A stretch of DNA of 64,000 bases, from contig NZ_CP054306.1 in NCBI RefSeq assembly GCF_018282115.1, positions 3,271,488-3,335,487 of the forward strand, read 5' to 3'. The number at the start of each line of letters is the position of its first letter. Position 1 is the stretch's first letter. The position numbers and the translations under genes are program-made. The notes below the pieces were generated by a model that ran no database searches, had not been told where the DNA came from, and worked only from the letters and a program-made list of their open reading frames with translations. Positions 7,905 through 16,901 of the stretch are shown piece after piece. This DNA is from Synechocystis sp. PCC 7338. Lineage in GTDB: Bacteria; Cyanobacteriota; Cyanobacteriia; Cyanobacteriales; Microcystaceae.

Positions 7905-10649
7905 ATGGCCAGAAAATCTTTCCCCAGCGGTCAAATTATCCCCACCGATCTCCACGAAGAAATGGAACGTTCCTATCTGGAATATGCCATGAGTGTGATT
8001 GTGGGCCGGGCATTGCCCGATGTGCGGGATGGCTTAAAACCGGTGCATCGCCGCATTCTCTACGCCATGTATGAGTTGGGGTTGACCCCCGATCGCCCGT
8101 TTAGGAAATGTGCCCGGGTGGTGGGGGACGTGTTGGGTAAATACCATCCTCACGGAGACCAGTCCGTGTACGATGCCTTGGTGCGGATGGTGCAGGACTT
8201 TTCCAGCCGTTATCCCCTCTTGGCTGGCCACGGCAATTTCGGTTCGGTGGACAATGATCCCCCCGCCGCCATGCGTTACACCGAAACCCGTTTAGCGCCC
8301 ATCGCCATGGGGGCCATGTTGGAAGGCATCAGCGAGGCGATCGTCGATTTTACCGGCAACTTCGACAATTCCCAGGAAGAACCCACCGTGGTGCCGGCCC
8401 AGTTGCCCCTCCTTTTGTTGAACGGTTGCTCCGGCATTGCTGTGGGCATGGCCACCAATATCCCGCCCCATAATTTGGGGGAAGTGGTGGATGGTTTGAT
8501 TGGTTTGATTAACAAGCCCGATTTGTCCGACAAAGAATTATTCAAGTTAATTCCCGGCCCGGACTTTCCCACCGGGGGACACATTCTTGATAGTGAAGGC
8601 ATTATCCAGGCTTATCAAACTGGACGGGGCTTAATTCCGGTGCGGGGGGTAAGCCATATTGAAACCGTCCGGGGGGAGAAAAAACGCAGCCATAATCGCA
8701 CGGCGATCGTGGTCACAGAATTACCATTCCAGGTCAACAAAGCCGCTTGGATTGAGAAAATTGCCAATTTGGTCAACGACGGTAAGTTAGACGGCATTTC
8801 CGATCTCAGGGACGAGAGCGATCGCACGGGAATGCGGGTGATGATCGAGTTGAAGCGGGATGCTACCCCCGATGCCATTCTTAAAAAGCTTTACCGTATG
8901 ACCCCTTTGCAGAGCAATTTTGGGGTAATTTTCCTGGCCTTGGTCGACAACCAACCCATACAAATGTCACTGCGGCAAATTCTCCAAGAGTTTTTGCAAT
9001 TTCGGGAAGATACTCTCCTGCGGCAGTATGAAAACGAGTTAGGGGAAAGTCGGCGACGGCTGGAATTATTGGCGGGTTTACTAATTGGTCTGGAAAATTT
9101 AGACATTCTGATTGAAATTTTGCGTTTTGCCTGCGATGGCACCACTGCCAAAATTCAACTCCAGCAAAGGTTGGGTCTTTCCCCCACCCAAGGGGACGCA
9201 ATTTTGGGGATGCCCATGCGCCGTATTACCGGCCTGGAAAGGGAAAAATTGGTGCGGGAACATGCTGATTTAGCCCAACGCATCCAGCAACTAGAAACCC
9301 TCATCGGCGATCGCCAGGAACGGTTAAAAGCTCTCAAAAAAGAGTTGCGGAGCTTGAAGAAAAAGTTTGCCGACGAGCGACGAACCAAAATATTACAGGG
9401 TATGCCGGCTAAAATTACCCCTTTGCCAGTGGAAGAAAAGGAATCACCTGCACCAAAAACCGCCCTGATTGCAGCCCAATTGAAGACGGAACAGGAAGAT
9501 GAACTGGCCATGGAGGAGACAGCGGAGCCATCAGAACCAGAACAATTGGTGTTGGACAATGCCTCCGCCCAATCCACCGACTCCGCCCCGGTTGAGAAGC
9601 AGGGAAATTCAGCCCGAGACCCTAAAAATTCGCCGACCAATACCCCGGAACCAGGCCAACCAAGTCCAGAGGCGATCGGGGGAAATAGTAAACAAGTTCC
9701 AGTTGCCAAAAAAAATCCCCTTACCCTATTTACGCCCCAAACACCTCCACCTAATGCTTTTCTCAGCATCAATCTCCAGGGAGAAATTGGCTGGCATCCG
9801 GAGGCGTTAACCTCAAGCAACTGTTTTGAACCCTTAACTCAGCAACTCCCTATGCAAGGAAGGGAAACTTTGGTTGTCATTGGCGACCATGGCAAAGCTT
9901 TCCCTGTGGCGATTGCAGATTTGCCGCCCCTGGCCGTTACCCGCATTCCCCTGCTTCGTATGTTGCCCAAGTCAGCCCAGCGGGATGCCACCGCCATTAC
10001 TTTCCATGGGTTTTTACCTCCCCCGGAACGGCCCCAGGATTTACTCCTAGTTAGTCAACAGGGTCGGGTCAAACTGCTTGCTGGTCAGGAATTGCAGAAT
10101 TTGGGCCAGCGGGGTTTGAGTTTGATCAAGTTAAAAAATGACGATCGCCTCCAGTTTGCCCAATGGGTTACGCCCATGGATAATGCCCCTGACCAAAATT
10201 TGGTTATTGCCACCAGCAATGGTCGCTTACTAAGGTTTGATGTGGCCCAAGTTGGTCTCACTTGTTTTAGCCCCAGCGCCCAGGGCCAGGAAGCAATGCG
10301 GCTTCGTCCAACGGAAAAGTTGGTGGGGGTTCTGATGCTACCGGCCACGGCGTCGGTGTTATTGCTGACCCAGGTTGGTTACGGCAAAAATTTGGACTTA
10401 GCTACAGTGCGTCTAGGTAGTTTCGGTAATTTGGGCACAACGGCTATGCAATTTACCAGCAAAGAAGACCGACTGTTGGCAATGCTCCCGGATACCATCG
10501 CCCAGGCTAACTTTTACAGCAGTCAGCAACGAGTTCATAGCGTTACCACTTCCCAGTTCCAGCCCTGGAGTAAGGATGGCTTTGGCGATCGCCTGGTGGA
10601 TCTCAACGAAGGAGAATATTTAACAGCCCAGGTGGCCCATCTTGGTTAG
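7905..10649 (+). CDS. gyrA: Type IIA topoisomerase subunit A (GyrA/ParC-like)
   Basis: DNA breakage-reunion subunit that works with a GyrB/ParE partner not seen here. It contains the winged-helix CAP domain with the quinolone-resistance region ([17 protein letters not shown]) and the active-site tyrosine in [11 protein letters not shown]. About 150 residues of acidic, Pro/Gln-rich linker (about residues 510-650) precede a six-bladed-propeller-like C-terminal domain. The GyrA box (QRRGGKG-like) is replaced by a degenerate GQRGLSLIK, so it may behave as a ParC-like decatenase rather than a wrapping gyrase. Cyanobacteria commonly carry two A-subunit genes; this looks like the more divergent one. 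Start at 7905 (MARKSF) is preferred; 7833 is an alternative. Confidence 0.85.
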   Translation: MARKSFPSGQIIPTDLHEEMERSYLEYAMSVIVGRALPDVRDGLKPVHRRILYAMYELGLTPDRPFRKCARVVGDVLGKYHPHGDQSVYDALVRMVQDFSSRYPLLAGHGNFGSVDNDPPAAMRYTETRLAPIAMGAMLEGISEAIVDFTGNFDNSQEEPTVVPAQLPLLLLNGCSGIAVGMATNIPPHNLGEVVDGLIGLINKPDLSDKELFKLIPGPDFPTGGHILDSEGIIQAYQTGRGLIPVRGVSHIETVRGEKKRSHNRTAIVVTELPFQVNKAAWIEKIANLVNDGKLDGISDLRDESDRTGMRVMIELKRDATPDAILKKLYRMTPLQSNFGVIFLALVDNQPIQMSLRQILQEFLQFREDTLLRQYENELGESRRRLELLAGLLIGLENLDILIEILRFACDGTTAKIQLQQRLGLSPTQGDAILGMPMRRITGLEREKLVREHADLAQRIQQLETLIGDRQERLKALKKELRSLKKKFADERRTKILQGMPAKITPLPVEEKESPAPKTALIAAQLKTEQEDELAMEETAEPSEPEQLVLDNASAQSTDSAPVEKQGNSARDPKNSPTNTPEPGQPSPEAIGGNSKQVPVAKKNPLTLFTPQTPPPNAFLSINLQGEIGWHPEALTSSNCFEPLTQQLPMQGRETLVVIGDHGKAFPVAIADLPPLAVTRIPLLRMLPKSAQRDATAITFHGFLPPPERPQDLLLVSQQGRVKLLAGQELQNLGQRGLSLIKLKNDDRLQFAQWVTPMDNAPDQNLVIATSNGRLLRFDVAQVGLTCFSPSAQGQEAMRLRPTEKLVGVLMLPATASVLLLTQVGYGKNLDLATVRLGSFGNLGTTAMQFTSKEDRLLAMLPDTIAQANFYSSQQRVHSVTTSQFQPWSKDGFGDRLVDLNEGEYLTAQVAHLG

Positions 10650-10712
10650 AGGTTAGACCGAGGGAAATTTTGGGCTAGAATGGGCAACATCTTTTTTCCA
10701 TGAGTGGGGACA

Positions 10713-11444
10713 ATGGACAAATACGAAGAGTTAGGGCGTTCTGCTAAGCCCTGGTGGTTGAAGCACATTGACAAAATTTTTCTGGGCGGTGGCTTGGTCT
10801 ATCTGCTCTTGGTCAGTTTTTGGTTGGTGTTCCAGTCCCGGCAGTCCACTCCCACAACGGCATCGCCAGCGGAAACGGTCACAGTGGATCAAGCGGATGA
10901 AGAGTTTATTGTTTATCTGCAACAGTCCCTAGAAACCCTTAAACAGCCCCAAACATTGCCAGCTTCCCCTGCTCCCGCTGGTGTTAATTCTCTGACAACT
11001 CCCAACCAAACAACGGTGGCGATCGCCCCGGCCAATCAGGGCATTCCCCTACCCCCTCCTCCTCCCGGTGCTGTGCCTCAAAATAATGGTGGCAATACGT
11101 CCGCTGTCGCCCCCGGCAGTACCACTGTGGTGGAAAGGTATTATTACCCCGTTTATCCCAACGGCCAAGCGGCCCCAGCCATGGCCACTCCCCCCCAACC
11201 TGTGGCCGCCGCTCCCCCGGCAACCCCTATGGTGCCTAGTGCCACTAAACATGACCTGGTGGGCGTTCTGGAATCCGGCGATCGATCTTCGGCCCTATTC
11301 CGCTGGAATGGCATGACCCAGCGTATTCAAATCGGTGAGGCGATCGGTAGTAGCGGTTGGCAATTGGCGGCGGTTAATAGTCAGCAGGCAATTCTATCCC
11401 GACAAGGAAAAACAAGGTATCTGGAAGTGGGGCAAAGCTTTTAG
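10713..11444 (+). CDS. Membrane-anchored protein with PilP/GspC-like C-terminal module
   Basis: A 243-residue protein: a short cytoplasmic N-terminus, one membrane helix (about residues 16-38), a long Pro/Ala/Gln-rich periplasmic linker, and a C-terminal domain of about 60 residues (from HDLVGVLESGDRSSALFRW to the end). That domain resembles the beta-rich homology region of PilP/GspC inner-membrane proteins that contact secretins in type IV pilus and type II secretion systems. This assignment is from architecture and is an inference. Start: ATG at 10713 behind GGGGA, rather than GTG at 10704. The last 12 codons (KTRYLEVGQSF and stop) lie inside a direct repeat whose second copy is at 16832-16867. 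Confidence 0.65.
   Translation: MDKYEELGRSAKPWWLKHIDKIFLGGGLVYLLLVSFWLVFQSRQSTPTTASPAETVTVDQADEEFIVYLQQSLETLKQPQTLPASPAPAGVNSLTTPNQTTVAIAPANQGIPLPPPPPGAVPQNNGGNTSAVAPGSTTVVERYYYPVYPNGQAAPAMATPPQPVAAAPPATPMVPSATKHDLVGVLESGDRSSALFRWNGMTQRIQIGEAIGSSGWQLAAVNSQQAILSRQGKTRYLEVGQSF
11408..11443 (+). repeat. Direct repeat, left copy, flanking the dynamin-like island
   Basis: 36 bp at the extreme 3' end of the PilP/GspC-like gene. It matches 31 of 36 positions with 16832-16867 in the same orientation without gaps; the first 15 and last 10 bases are identical. In the gene frame it encodes KTRYLEVGQSF; the right copy in the same frame reads KTRYLGVGKSF. The two copies bracket the 5.4-kb island. Confidence 0.85.
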
Positions 11445-11455
11445 CTTGTACTAAC

Positions 11456-12100
11456 TTATTCCCCAAGTTGTTCAATGAGCCACTGACGAAACTTTCTGAT
11501 CGTTGCTGTTTCCCCATCTTGGAGACTTTGGCGTAGAAAAGTAGCCAAATCCTTAACTTTCAAAGGATGCAAAGCCAAACTTTGCTCAGAAATTTGATAG
11601 GTCTGCTGGGCTTCATTCCGCCAATAAGCCTGTAAAATTCTGCCGTCATATCGCCAAATTTCTGGTACTCCCAAAGCGCCATAAATTGGCAGTTTGTCTA
11701 GGGAACCGCTGGTAATGTCAATTTCAATGACTAAATCTGGGGGAGGATCAACGTTAAGATCAATATCCCGCTTATGGCGAACAACAGAATCATTTTGTAG
11801 ATAAAAACAAGAATCTGGTTCTATGCCTTTCTCCAGGCGATCAAGTTTTAGGGTTAGGGAGCCCAGGCTTTTAATTTCTAAGTTCAGGATGTCAACAGCG
11901 GCATAAATTAGCCGTTCTAGAAAGCGATTATTGTGTTCGTGTTCTCCGAGGGGAGTCATAATTTCCAAAGCTCCTTGGCAATACGCAAGGCGAATTCCTC
12001 GTTTTTCCCCCAAATCCTTCAGCAATTGATCAAAAGTTAACCAACTGACAGGTTCAAGTAAAATGGATTTTGAAACGGGGGCTAATTTTGTAATAGACAT
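11456..12100 (-). CDS. Uma2 family (DUF820) PD-(D/E)xK nuclease-like protein
   Basis: A 214-residue Uma2-family protein, last gene of the five-gene minus-strand operon headed by the dynamin-like GTPase; its ATG is 12 bases after the upstream stop. Family landmarks are intact here: GALEIMTPLGEHEH near residue 45, IEPDSCFYL with the predicted metal-ligand Asp near 97, and PPDLVIEIDIT near 118. Whether it belongs functionally to the GTPase operon or is a mobile passenger is not clear, since Uma2 genes are scattered widely in cyanobacterial genomes. HIP1 sites are absent, as in the rest of the island. Confidence 0.82.
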   Translation of the reverse strand: MSITKLAPVSKSILLEPVSWLTFDQLLKDLGEKRGIRLAYCQGALEIMTPLGEHEHNNRFLERLIYAAVDILNLEIKSLGSLTLKLDRLEKGIEPDSCFYLQNDSVVRHKRDIDLNVDPPPDLVIEIDITSGSLDKLPIYGALGVPEIWRYDGRILQAYWRNEAQQTYQISEQSLALHPLKVKDLATFLRQSLQDGETATIRKFRQWLIEQLGE

Positions 12101-12112
12101 AATATACTTTCC

Positions 12113-13459
12113 CTATCCTGGCAATAAATAGAGTCCTGGTTCTGCATCATTAGTAGGAAGTAATTCCTTGCTACTTTTAACCCCTTGATCTTGGCATAAT
12201 TGGGCAAAATCTTGTAGGGTATCTAACCTGGCTAATAATTCACTAAGAGTGTCTAAATATTCGGCGGTCGCCAATTGTTTATTAATCCAGACTTGGTTGT
12301 AGCGTTCAGGAGCATAGGAAGTTTTATATTCTGCATTAGCACTACTTTTTAACCAATGAACTTTAGCAAAGTCTAAAGATTGTTCAGATGGGCAAATTTC
12401 TAAAATTCTTTGTATTCTTTCTTTCAATATGTAATCTTTGAATAATAAAGAATCAAGTCGATAAAGAGTGTTGATTTTGTGATTTTCACAATTTAACAGG
12501 GCAAATGCCCAACGCTCAGCAATTTGTCTAAACTTTGAAACTTCTTCTTGTACAAGAAATTTAGCTTCCTGAAATTGTCCGATTTCCATTAATAAATTAG
12601 CTTCTGTTGCCGTGGCAATAACCCATCCTTGAATAGCAACATCACTATTTAAAAGTAACTCTGCTTCTACCTCTGGCGTTATTTTTTGGGCTTCACTGCT
12701 AAGAAATATCCTGACATGGGAAGCTGTCTTGATTGCTTGTCTTGGAGATTCATTAGGAAAACGACTTCGATCATTCAATTCTGCCTGTAGTAATGAAATT
12801 TCCCGAATTAAATTAGTTTGATGAAGATGGGAAATAGCAACGGCTAATTTTTCTTGTTTTCTACGGTTATCTTGGGTAATTAAATAAAGGTAAGCTAATT
12901 GGCCAGAAATATTGTCGAGACGATTATCAAGATGCTTTAGTCCTTGAATCACAATACTAAAGCCAGAATCAATTTTATACTTCAGACTGTTTAGATTAGC
13001 TTCAACACGATTAAATCCATTGGTCATTGTAGATTGTAAAACATTGATAGATTTTTGCATTTGATGCAATTTATAGCCCATGTAAGCAAACCCAATTGCA
13101 CTTACTCCTAAATTTAAAACACTAGCTCCCGCTGAAAGCTGGCTTAATCCCATTACTTTGATTAAGTTTTCACTAATACCCGTAATTTTTTTATCAATGC
13201 CCAGCAATTTATGATAATTCATTCCATGTCCAGCAATATCTGTGGCAATGGCTCCTCCCCCTAAAATAGGATCAACCCCAACTAACATCATTTTATTGGT
13301 CAGAGATGGTGATTCTGCTAAATGTTTAACGATATTTCCGCCATGGGGGCCAACACCTTTAGCCCAGCGAATTACACTACCATAGCGAGTCATTTCTCCA
13401 GACACTAAACCTTTAATGATTTCTGGATTATTAAGTAACAAATCAGTATTGATAATCAT
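12113..13459 (-). CDS. Unrecognised protein with Gly/Ala-rich hydrophobic segment, island gene 4
   Basis: A 448-residue protein I cannot assign to a family. The N-terminal third is Gly-rich (GVGPHGGNIVKHLAE; MLVGVDPILGGGAIATDIAGHG) and ends in a hydrophobic stretch of about 27 residues (GLSQLSAGASVLNLGVSAI and following, about residues 104-130) that could insert in a membrane. A coiled-coil-like heptad region follows (about 131-220), then a helical domain rich in Leu/Ala/Glu that may be TPR-like (about 225-430). The layout of membrane-active head plus helical scaffold suggests a membrane effector or partner of the dynamin-like GTPase (inference). Start ATG 9 bases after the upstream stop; AT-rich codon use. 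Confidence 0.75.
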   Translation of the reverse strand: MIINTDLLLNNPEIIKGLVSGEMTRYGSVIRWAKGVGPHGGNIVKHLAESPSLTNKMMLVGVDPILGGGAIATDIAGHGMNYHKLLGIDKKITGISENLIKVMGLSQLSAGASVLNLGVSAIGFAYMGYKLHQMQKSINVLQSTMTNGFNRVEANLNSLKYKIDSGFSIVIQGLKHLDNRLDNISGQLAYLYLITQDNRRKQEKLAVAISHLHQTNLIREISLLQAELNDRSRFPNESPRQAIKTASHVRIFLSSEAQKITPEVEAELLLNSDVAIQGWVIATATEANLLMEIGQFQEAKFLVQEEVSKFRQIAERWAFALLNCENHKINTLYRLDSLLFKDYILKERIQRILEICPSEQSLDFAKVHWLKSSANAEYKTSYAPERYNQVWINKQLATAEYLDTLSELLARLDTLQDFAQLCQDQGVKSSKELLPTNDAEPGLYLLPG

Positions 13460-13468
13460 AATATTTTC

Positions 13469-14095
13469 CTAACGATGGTAAAGTTTAAACAAATTTCCGG
13501 CTTCTATTCTTAGACGAGGGGATACCTTAATATCGTCAACTAAATTGGGTAATTCACGAAAAGCTCTAATTCGATCAATTTGATTTATCCGTTGATTAAA
13601 TCTCTCATCATTATCTTTAAGATGTATCTTGACTAAGTGAATATCATCATCACACTCTTCCCCTTCTATAACTCTAAAATCTTGAATTTTATTTGATTTA
13701 GATTTAAAAAATAGATCGTCATCTATGCGGAGATACTGGGTGGATTCATAGAGCTTCTCACACACAGCCCGAGTTAACGGAGCAGTTGTTTTTTGGAATA
13801 GGCTTAAATTTTTATCTGGATAAATTGCTAAAACTAAACTTTTAGGAGAAACTAAAGTTTCTGAAGGGAAAATCAAATTTATTTTGCCAACTATTTTTTC
13901 ATATTCCTCTGGGTCATTCTTAGGTTTATTTTCTGATAGTGATATTGCTTTGGTAGGATCTGTTGATTCTATTTCATCTAACAGTTTTTCCTCTTGATTA
14001 TTGTTTTTAAACGGCAAGGATTCTTGCAACATTCCAAATGCTCCTTCTAAGAACATTTTGCTACCATCTCGAATTTTTTTTAAGTTTCTTTCCAT
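13469..14095 (-). CDS. Unrecognised protein, island gene 3
   Basis: A 208-residue soluble protein. Residues about 1-70 are charged, low in hydrophobics and probably disordered (NQEEKLLDEIESTD). Residues about 70-208 form a folded alpha/beta-like domain (KINLIFPSETLVSPKSLVLA; VIEGEECDDDIHLVKIHLKD). No catalytic motif or membrane segment is visible. Its ATG shares one base with the stop of the upstream 73-residue gene (TAATG), and the next gene starts 9 bases after its stop, so it is translationally coupled on both sides. Function unknown; an adaptor between GTPase and the membrane-active protein is a guess from position. Confidence 0.72.
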   Translation of the reverse strand: MERNLKKIRDGSKMFLEGAFGMLQESLPFKNNNQEEKLLDEIESTDPTKAISLSENKPKNDPEEYEKIVGKINLIFPSETLVSPKSLVLAIYPDKNLSLFQKTTAPLTRAVCEKLYESTQYLRIDDDLFFKSKSNKIQDFRVIEGEECDDDIHLVKIHLKDNDERFNQRINQIDRIRAFRELPNLVDDIKVSPRLRIEAGNLFKLYHR

Positions 14096-14316
14096 TACAA
14101 AATCTCCTTTTTTAGTTCTAGCAGTTGATAAAAAATAAGCTGAATAGATTCTAGGAATTTTTGTTGTTGTTCTAAATTAGAACTAAATGAGTTTAGTCTT
14201 TCATTTAAACTTATTTCAGCAAAATTCAAAGCTTCATTGCTAATGATTTCAAATTGTTCAATAGATTGATTGGCATATTGAGACAACCAACTTTTTAAAA
14301 TGTTTAATAATGCCAT
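14095..14316 (-). CDS. Small helical protein, island gene 2
   Basis: A 73-residue, almost wholly alpha-helical protein with repeated Leu/Ile heptads (NILKSWLSQYANQSIEQFEI; FLESIQLIFYQLLELKKEIL) and no membrane segment. It starts 24 bases after the GTPase stop and overlaps the next gene by one base (TAATG). The size and amphipathic pattern fit a small regulatory or adaptor subunit. Not recognised by family. Low base complexity and AT-rich codons match the rest of the island. Confidence 0.62.
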   Translation of the reverse strand: MALLNILKSWLSQYANQSIEQFEIISNEALNFAEISLNERLNSFSSNLEQQQKFLESIQLIFYQLLELKKEIL

Positions 14317-14340
14317 TTTGTCTGACTCAACAGCATCTGA

Positions 14341-16668
14341 CTATTGCCTGGCCATGACAATCGGTTTAGGGAAGGCAAATTTACGATATTCTATATCCTT
14401 AAAAATTTTGCGCTCTCTCTCTTCCTTTTCAATATATTTAACTGGACGAGTGCTGGTGCGGGTAGCGTCTTTCTTAAAAAAGAATAGGAATTTTTTCTTG
14501 TAGGTCTCTGTATATTGCTCATAGCGAGTTTTCTGCACATCAACATAATATGATTCAGTGCCAGCAAATTCTTTTTTCCTGTCTTTAGATTCTACAAATA
14601 TTGGCCCTGAAATATTAAATATGTCTTCAGGTAACACAGAAAACTGGCTGCTATCTTTAGTCTTATTTTTCCAGTCTGCTAAGATATTCTGTTTAATGGG
14701 GAGTTCAATTTCATCAAAAATTGTGCATAGTTCCTCGATGTAGTTATGAAAAAGCTTCTCGATAAAACCTAGTAGTTTGGGTTCCTGAGCCTGAATTAAA
14801 AACTTTGTTTTCTCCTTAATGGCTTGATACATATTTTCATATAACATCAAGATCTTATGCTCATCTTCCCTTAATTTCTCCATGGCTTGCTGATCCGTTA
14901 TGGAGACAGATTTGACCATTAAATCATCTTCTAGTTGATAATTTCTAGTTAGTCTGCTCACAGTATCGTATGAGCGGGCAAGACTTTTTGCAAGAGGCGG
15001 ACTAAGAAACTTACCAAGTTCATCTTCTAAATCATAGGAAGGTTGGTTAGCTTCAAAAGCATCTAATAACTTCGTTATCAATTCTGTATTTAGCTCTGAT
15101 TGAATATATTTAATTGCAGTGTTCATTTCCATTAAAAGTTTGCCATTTGAACTTTCGTTTTTAACGGCAGTAAATACATTGAAGTCATAATCATTATCAT
15201 CATTGGATGAAAGACCAATTTTGATTAAATCTTCAATAAAGTTATTAATTTCACTGATAAAAAAAATCTTTTTTTCTCGCAATTGTTCTCTTAATGTAGG
15301 ACGTTTTTCTTTTATCTGCTGAATTTTTAGTTCAATTTCTTCATTGCTTCCTTTAGTAGCTTCAAGCTTTAAATTTAATCTCTCAATCACAACATCACTA
15401 CTGACATAAATATCCATTAATATCGGATTGACAACTAATTCTTCAAAAGAATTATTAATTCTTGACCGAATACAACTCCATAAATCATTCCCGCCACTCC
15501 AAAGTAAAGCGTACTTCACCAATGTCTGCATCATTTCGTCAGTAATCTCTTCTTCTTCCCTAACCCGATCTTCAATGTAACGAAACCACGATTTTAAATC
15601 CTGATTTTGCAAGAAAAATTTTTTAAAAGTGCCTTTTACTGGTAAGGGTGTTGAAGGTTTTTTACTTTTCTCAATTTCTTTTGTGATCAAACTAGAACAA
15701 TCAGAAAACATTGCTCTTAATCGTTGTAATCGTTCAGTCTGAGCAACCAAAGATGACCGTTTAAGGTTATTAATCCCCCAAGCGCATTGAGCTTGATACA
15801 AGATATTCGCACTAAAGGGAATGATGTCAGGATATTCTGAAAGTTTTAGATTTTCTTTGATTTCTTGGCTTAGCTTAGCAATTCGACTTTCTAAGGGAAT
15901 ATCATCTGATTTACGATTATCAACCCGATTTAAAATAAAAATCATCGAATCTGTTTTGCCGTCAAAATAATCAATAATCTGTTTTAATTCTCCCAACAAT
16001 TTCTGACGATGCACTTCATCAACCTGTCCATAATCCAGTGCAACTAGACAAAAAGCCTTACCGACAAGGGATTGAATCACCTGAAGATTTCCCCGATCTT
16101 GGATAGACTTTAAACCCGGTAAATCCACAAACTCAATGGCTAACCCTTCAGGCAGTCCTGATAATTCCCGATTACAAGCTGGCAAAATCGGCAACTTTAC
16201 TTCAATTTGGGGCGCAATGTAGTCCGCCTTCCGTCTTACCTCATGGTAAGTGTGCATCGTGCGTTGAATCCGGTTATAAATCTCCTCATCGCTCAAACCC
16301 GACCATTCCCCCGTTTCCCATGCCGCCCCTTCCGTTTCCTCAACTTTTAAATAACTGCCTTCACCGTGCTTAATCCGTAAAACCCCACCGCTCATCTCCC
16401 CCGCTTCAATGGGTGCAATGCGTCGGCCAATCAGAGCATTCACAATCGTGGACTTTCCCGAAGACGTTGTCCCAATCATGGCAATGCGTAAACTCGGATT
16501 AGCTAAGTCCTGCACTGCTTGATCGTAGGCTCGGCGAAAATCTGCCAAATCCTGCTTGAGCTTTTCATCCTCAAATACTTCCGGCGCAACCCCCACCAGA
16601 TCAGAAATGGCATTGCCCAACTCATCCAACCAGGAGCGGGCTTGACTTAGCTTTGCTTCAATATCCAT
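14341..16668 (-). CDS. Dynamin-like GTPase, first gene of the island operon
   Basis: A large GTPase of about 775 residues. After a short helical lead it has the P-loop GTTSSGKST (residues 66-74 counted from the ATG at 16668), the DLPG switch II motif (about 182-185) and the NRVD base-specificity motif (about 247-250). These are followed by about 450 residues of long charged helices typical of the stalk of bacterial dynamin-like proteins. No certain membrane helix is visible, but the Phe/Lys-rich stretch KKKFLFFFKKDATR near the C-terminus could touch lipid. Family knowledge: such proteins bind and remodel membranes, and some act in phage defence or toxin secretion. The 16668 start (MDIEAKLSQ) is preferred to 16710. 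The 5' third is richer in G+C than the rest of the operon. Confidence 0.85.
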   Translation of the reverse strand: MDIEAKLSQARSWLDELGNAISDLVGVAPEVFEDEKLKQDLADFRRAYDQAVQDLANPSLRIAMIGTTSSGKSTIVNALIGRRIAPIEAGEMSGGVLRIKHGEGSYLKVEETEGAAWETGEWSGLSDEEIYNRIQRTMHTYHEVRRKADYIAPQIEVKLPILPACNRELSGLPEGLAIEFVDLPGLKSIQDRGNLQVIQSLVGKAFCLVALDYGQVDEVHRQKLLGELKQIIDYFDGKTDSMIFILNRVDNRKSDDIPLESRIAKLSQEIKENLKLSEYPDIIPFSANILYQAQCAWGINNLKRSSLVAQTERLQRLRAMFSDCSSLITKEIEKSKKPSTPLPVKGTFKKFFLQNQDLKSWFRYIEDRVREEEEITDEMMQTLVKYALLWSGGNDLWSCIRSRINNSFEELVVNPILMDIYVSSDVVIERLNLKLEATKGSNEEIELKIQQIKEKRPTLREQLREKKIFFISEINNFIEDLIKIGLSSNDDNDYDFNVFTAVKNESSNGKLLMEMNTAIKYIQSELNTELITKLLDAFEANQPSYDLEDELGKFLSPPLAKSLARSYDTVSRLTRNYQLEDDLMVKSVSITDQQAMEKLREDEHKILMLYENMYQAIKEKTKFLIQAQEPKLLGFIEKLFHNYIEELCTIFDEIELPIKQNILADWKNKTKDSSQFSVLPEDIFNISGPIFVESKDRKKEFAGTESYYVDVQKTRYEQYTETYKKKFLFFFKKDATRTSTRPVKYIEKEERERKIFKDIEYRKFAFPKPIVMARQ

Positions 16669-16831
16669 CGATATACCTAACCCGACAAAGGGAAGTCCAG
16701 ATTTAACCAAATTTGCCTATCAGGATAATTCAGATTTTAGGGAAAAATATCTTTGGTACATAAATTTTTGTTAAGTTTGGTGATCGCCGAAAAGGGTTCC
16801 AAATTTCGGTTAGTTGTCAATGATGGGAGAA

Positions 16832-16867
16832 AAAAACAAGGTATCTTGGAGTAGGAAAAAGCTTTTA
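16832..16867 (+). repeat. Direct repeat, right copy, flanking the dynamin-like island
   Basis: Second copy of the 36-bp repeat at 11408-11443 (31/36 identical, same orientation). It encodes KTRYLGVGKSF in the frame corresponding to the end of the PilP/GspC-like gene, so it looks like a vestigial 3' end of that gene displaced by insertion of the island. A weaker resemblance continues upstream (CGGTTA...GTCA at about 16807-16819 against 11381-11394). Confidence 0.82.
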
Positions 16868-16901
16868 CGGCACCTAGTAAATTTTTGGGAAGATTGTAGC
16901 G

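Noticed and set aside
8276-9820. Long antisense ORFs inside the topoisomerase gene (e.g. 9155-9820 minus strand)
   Set aside because: Composition is that of the reverse frame of a coding gene, with no family features; the plus-strand topoisomerase is certain.
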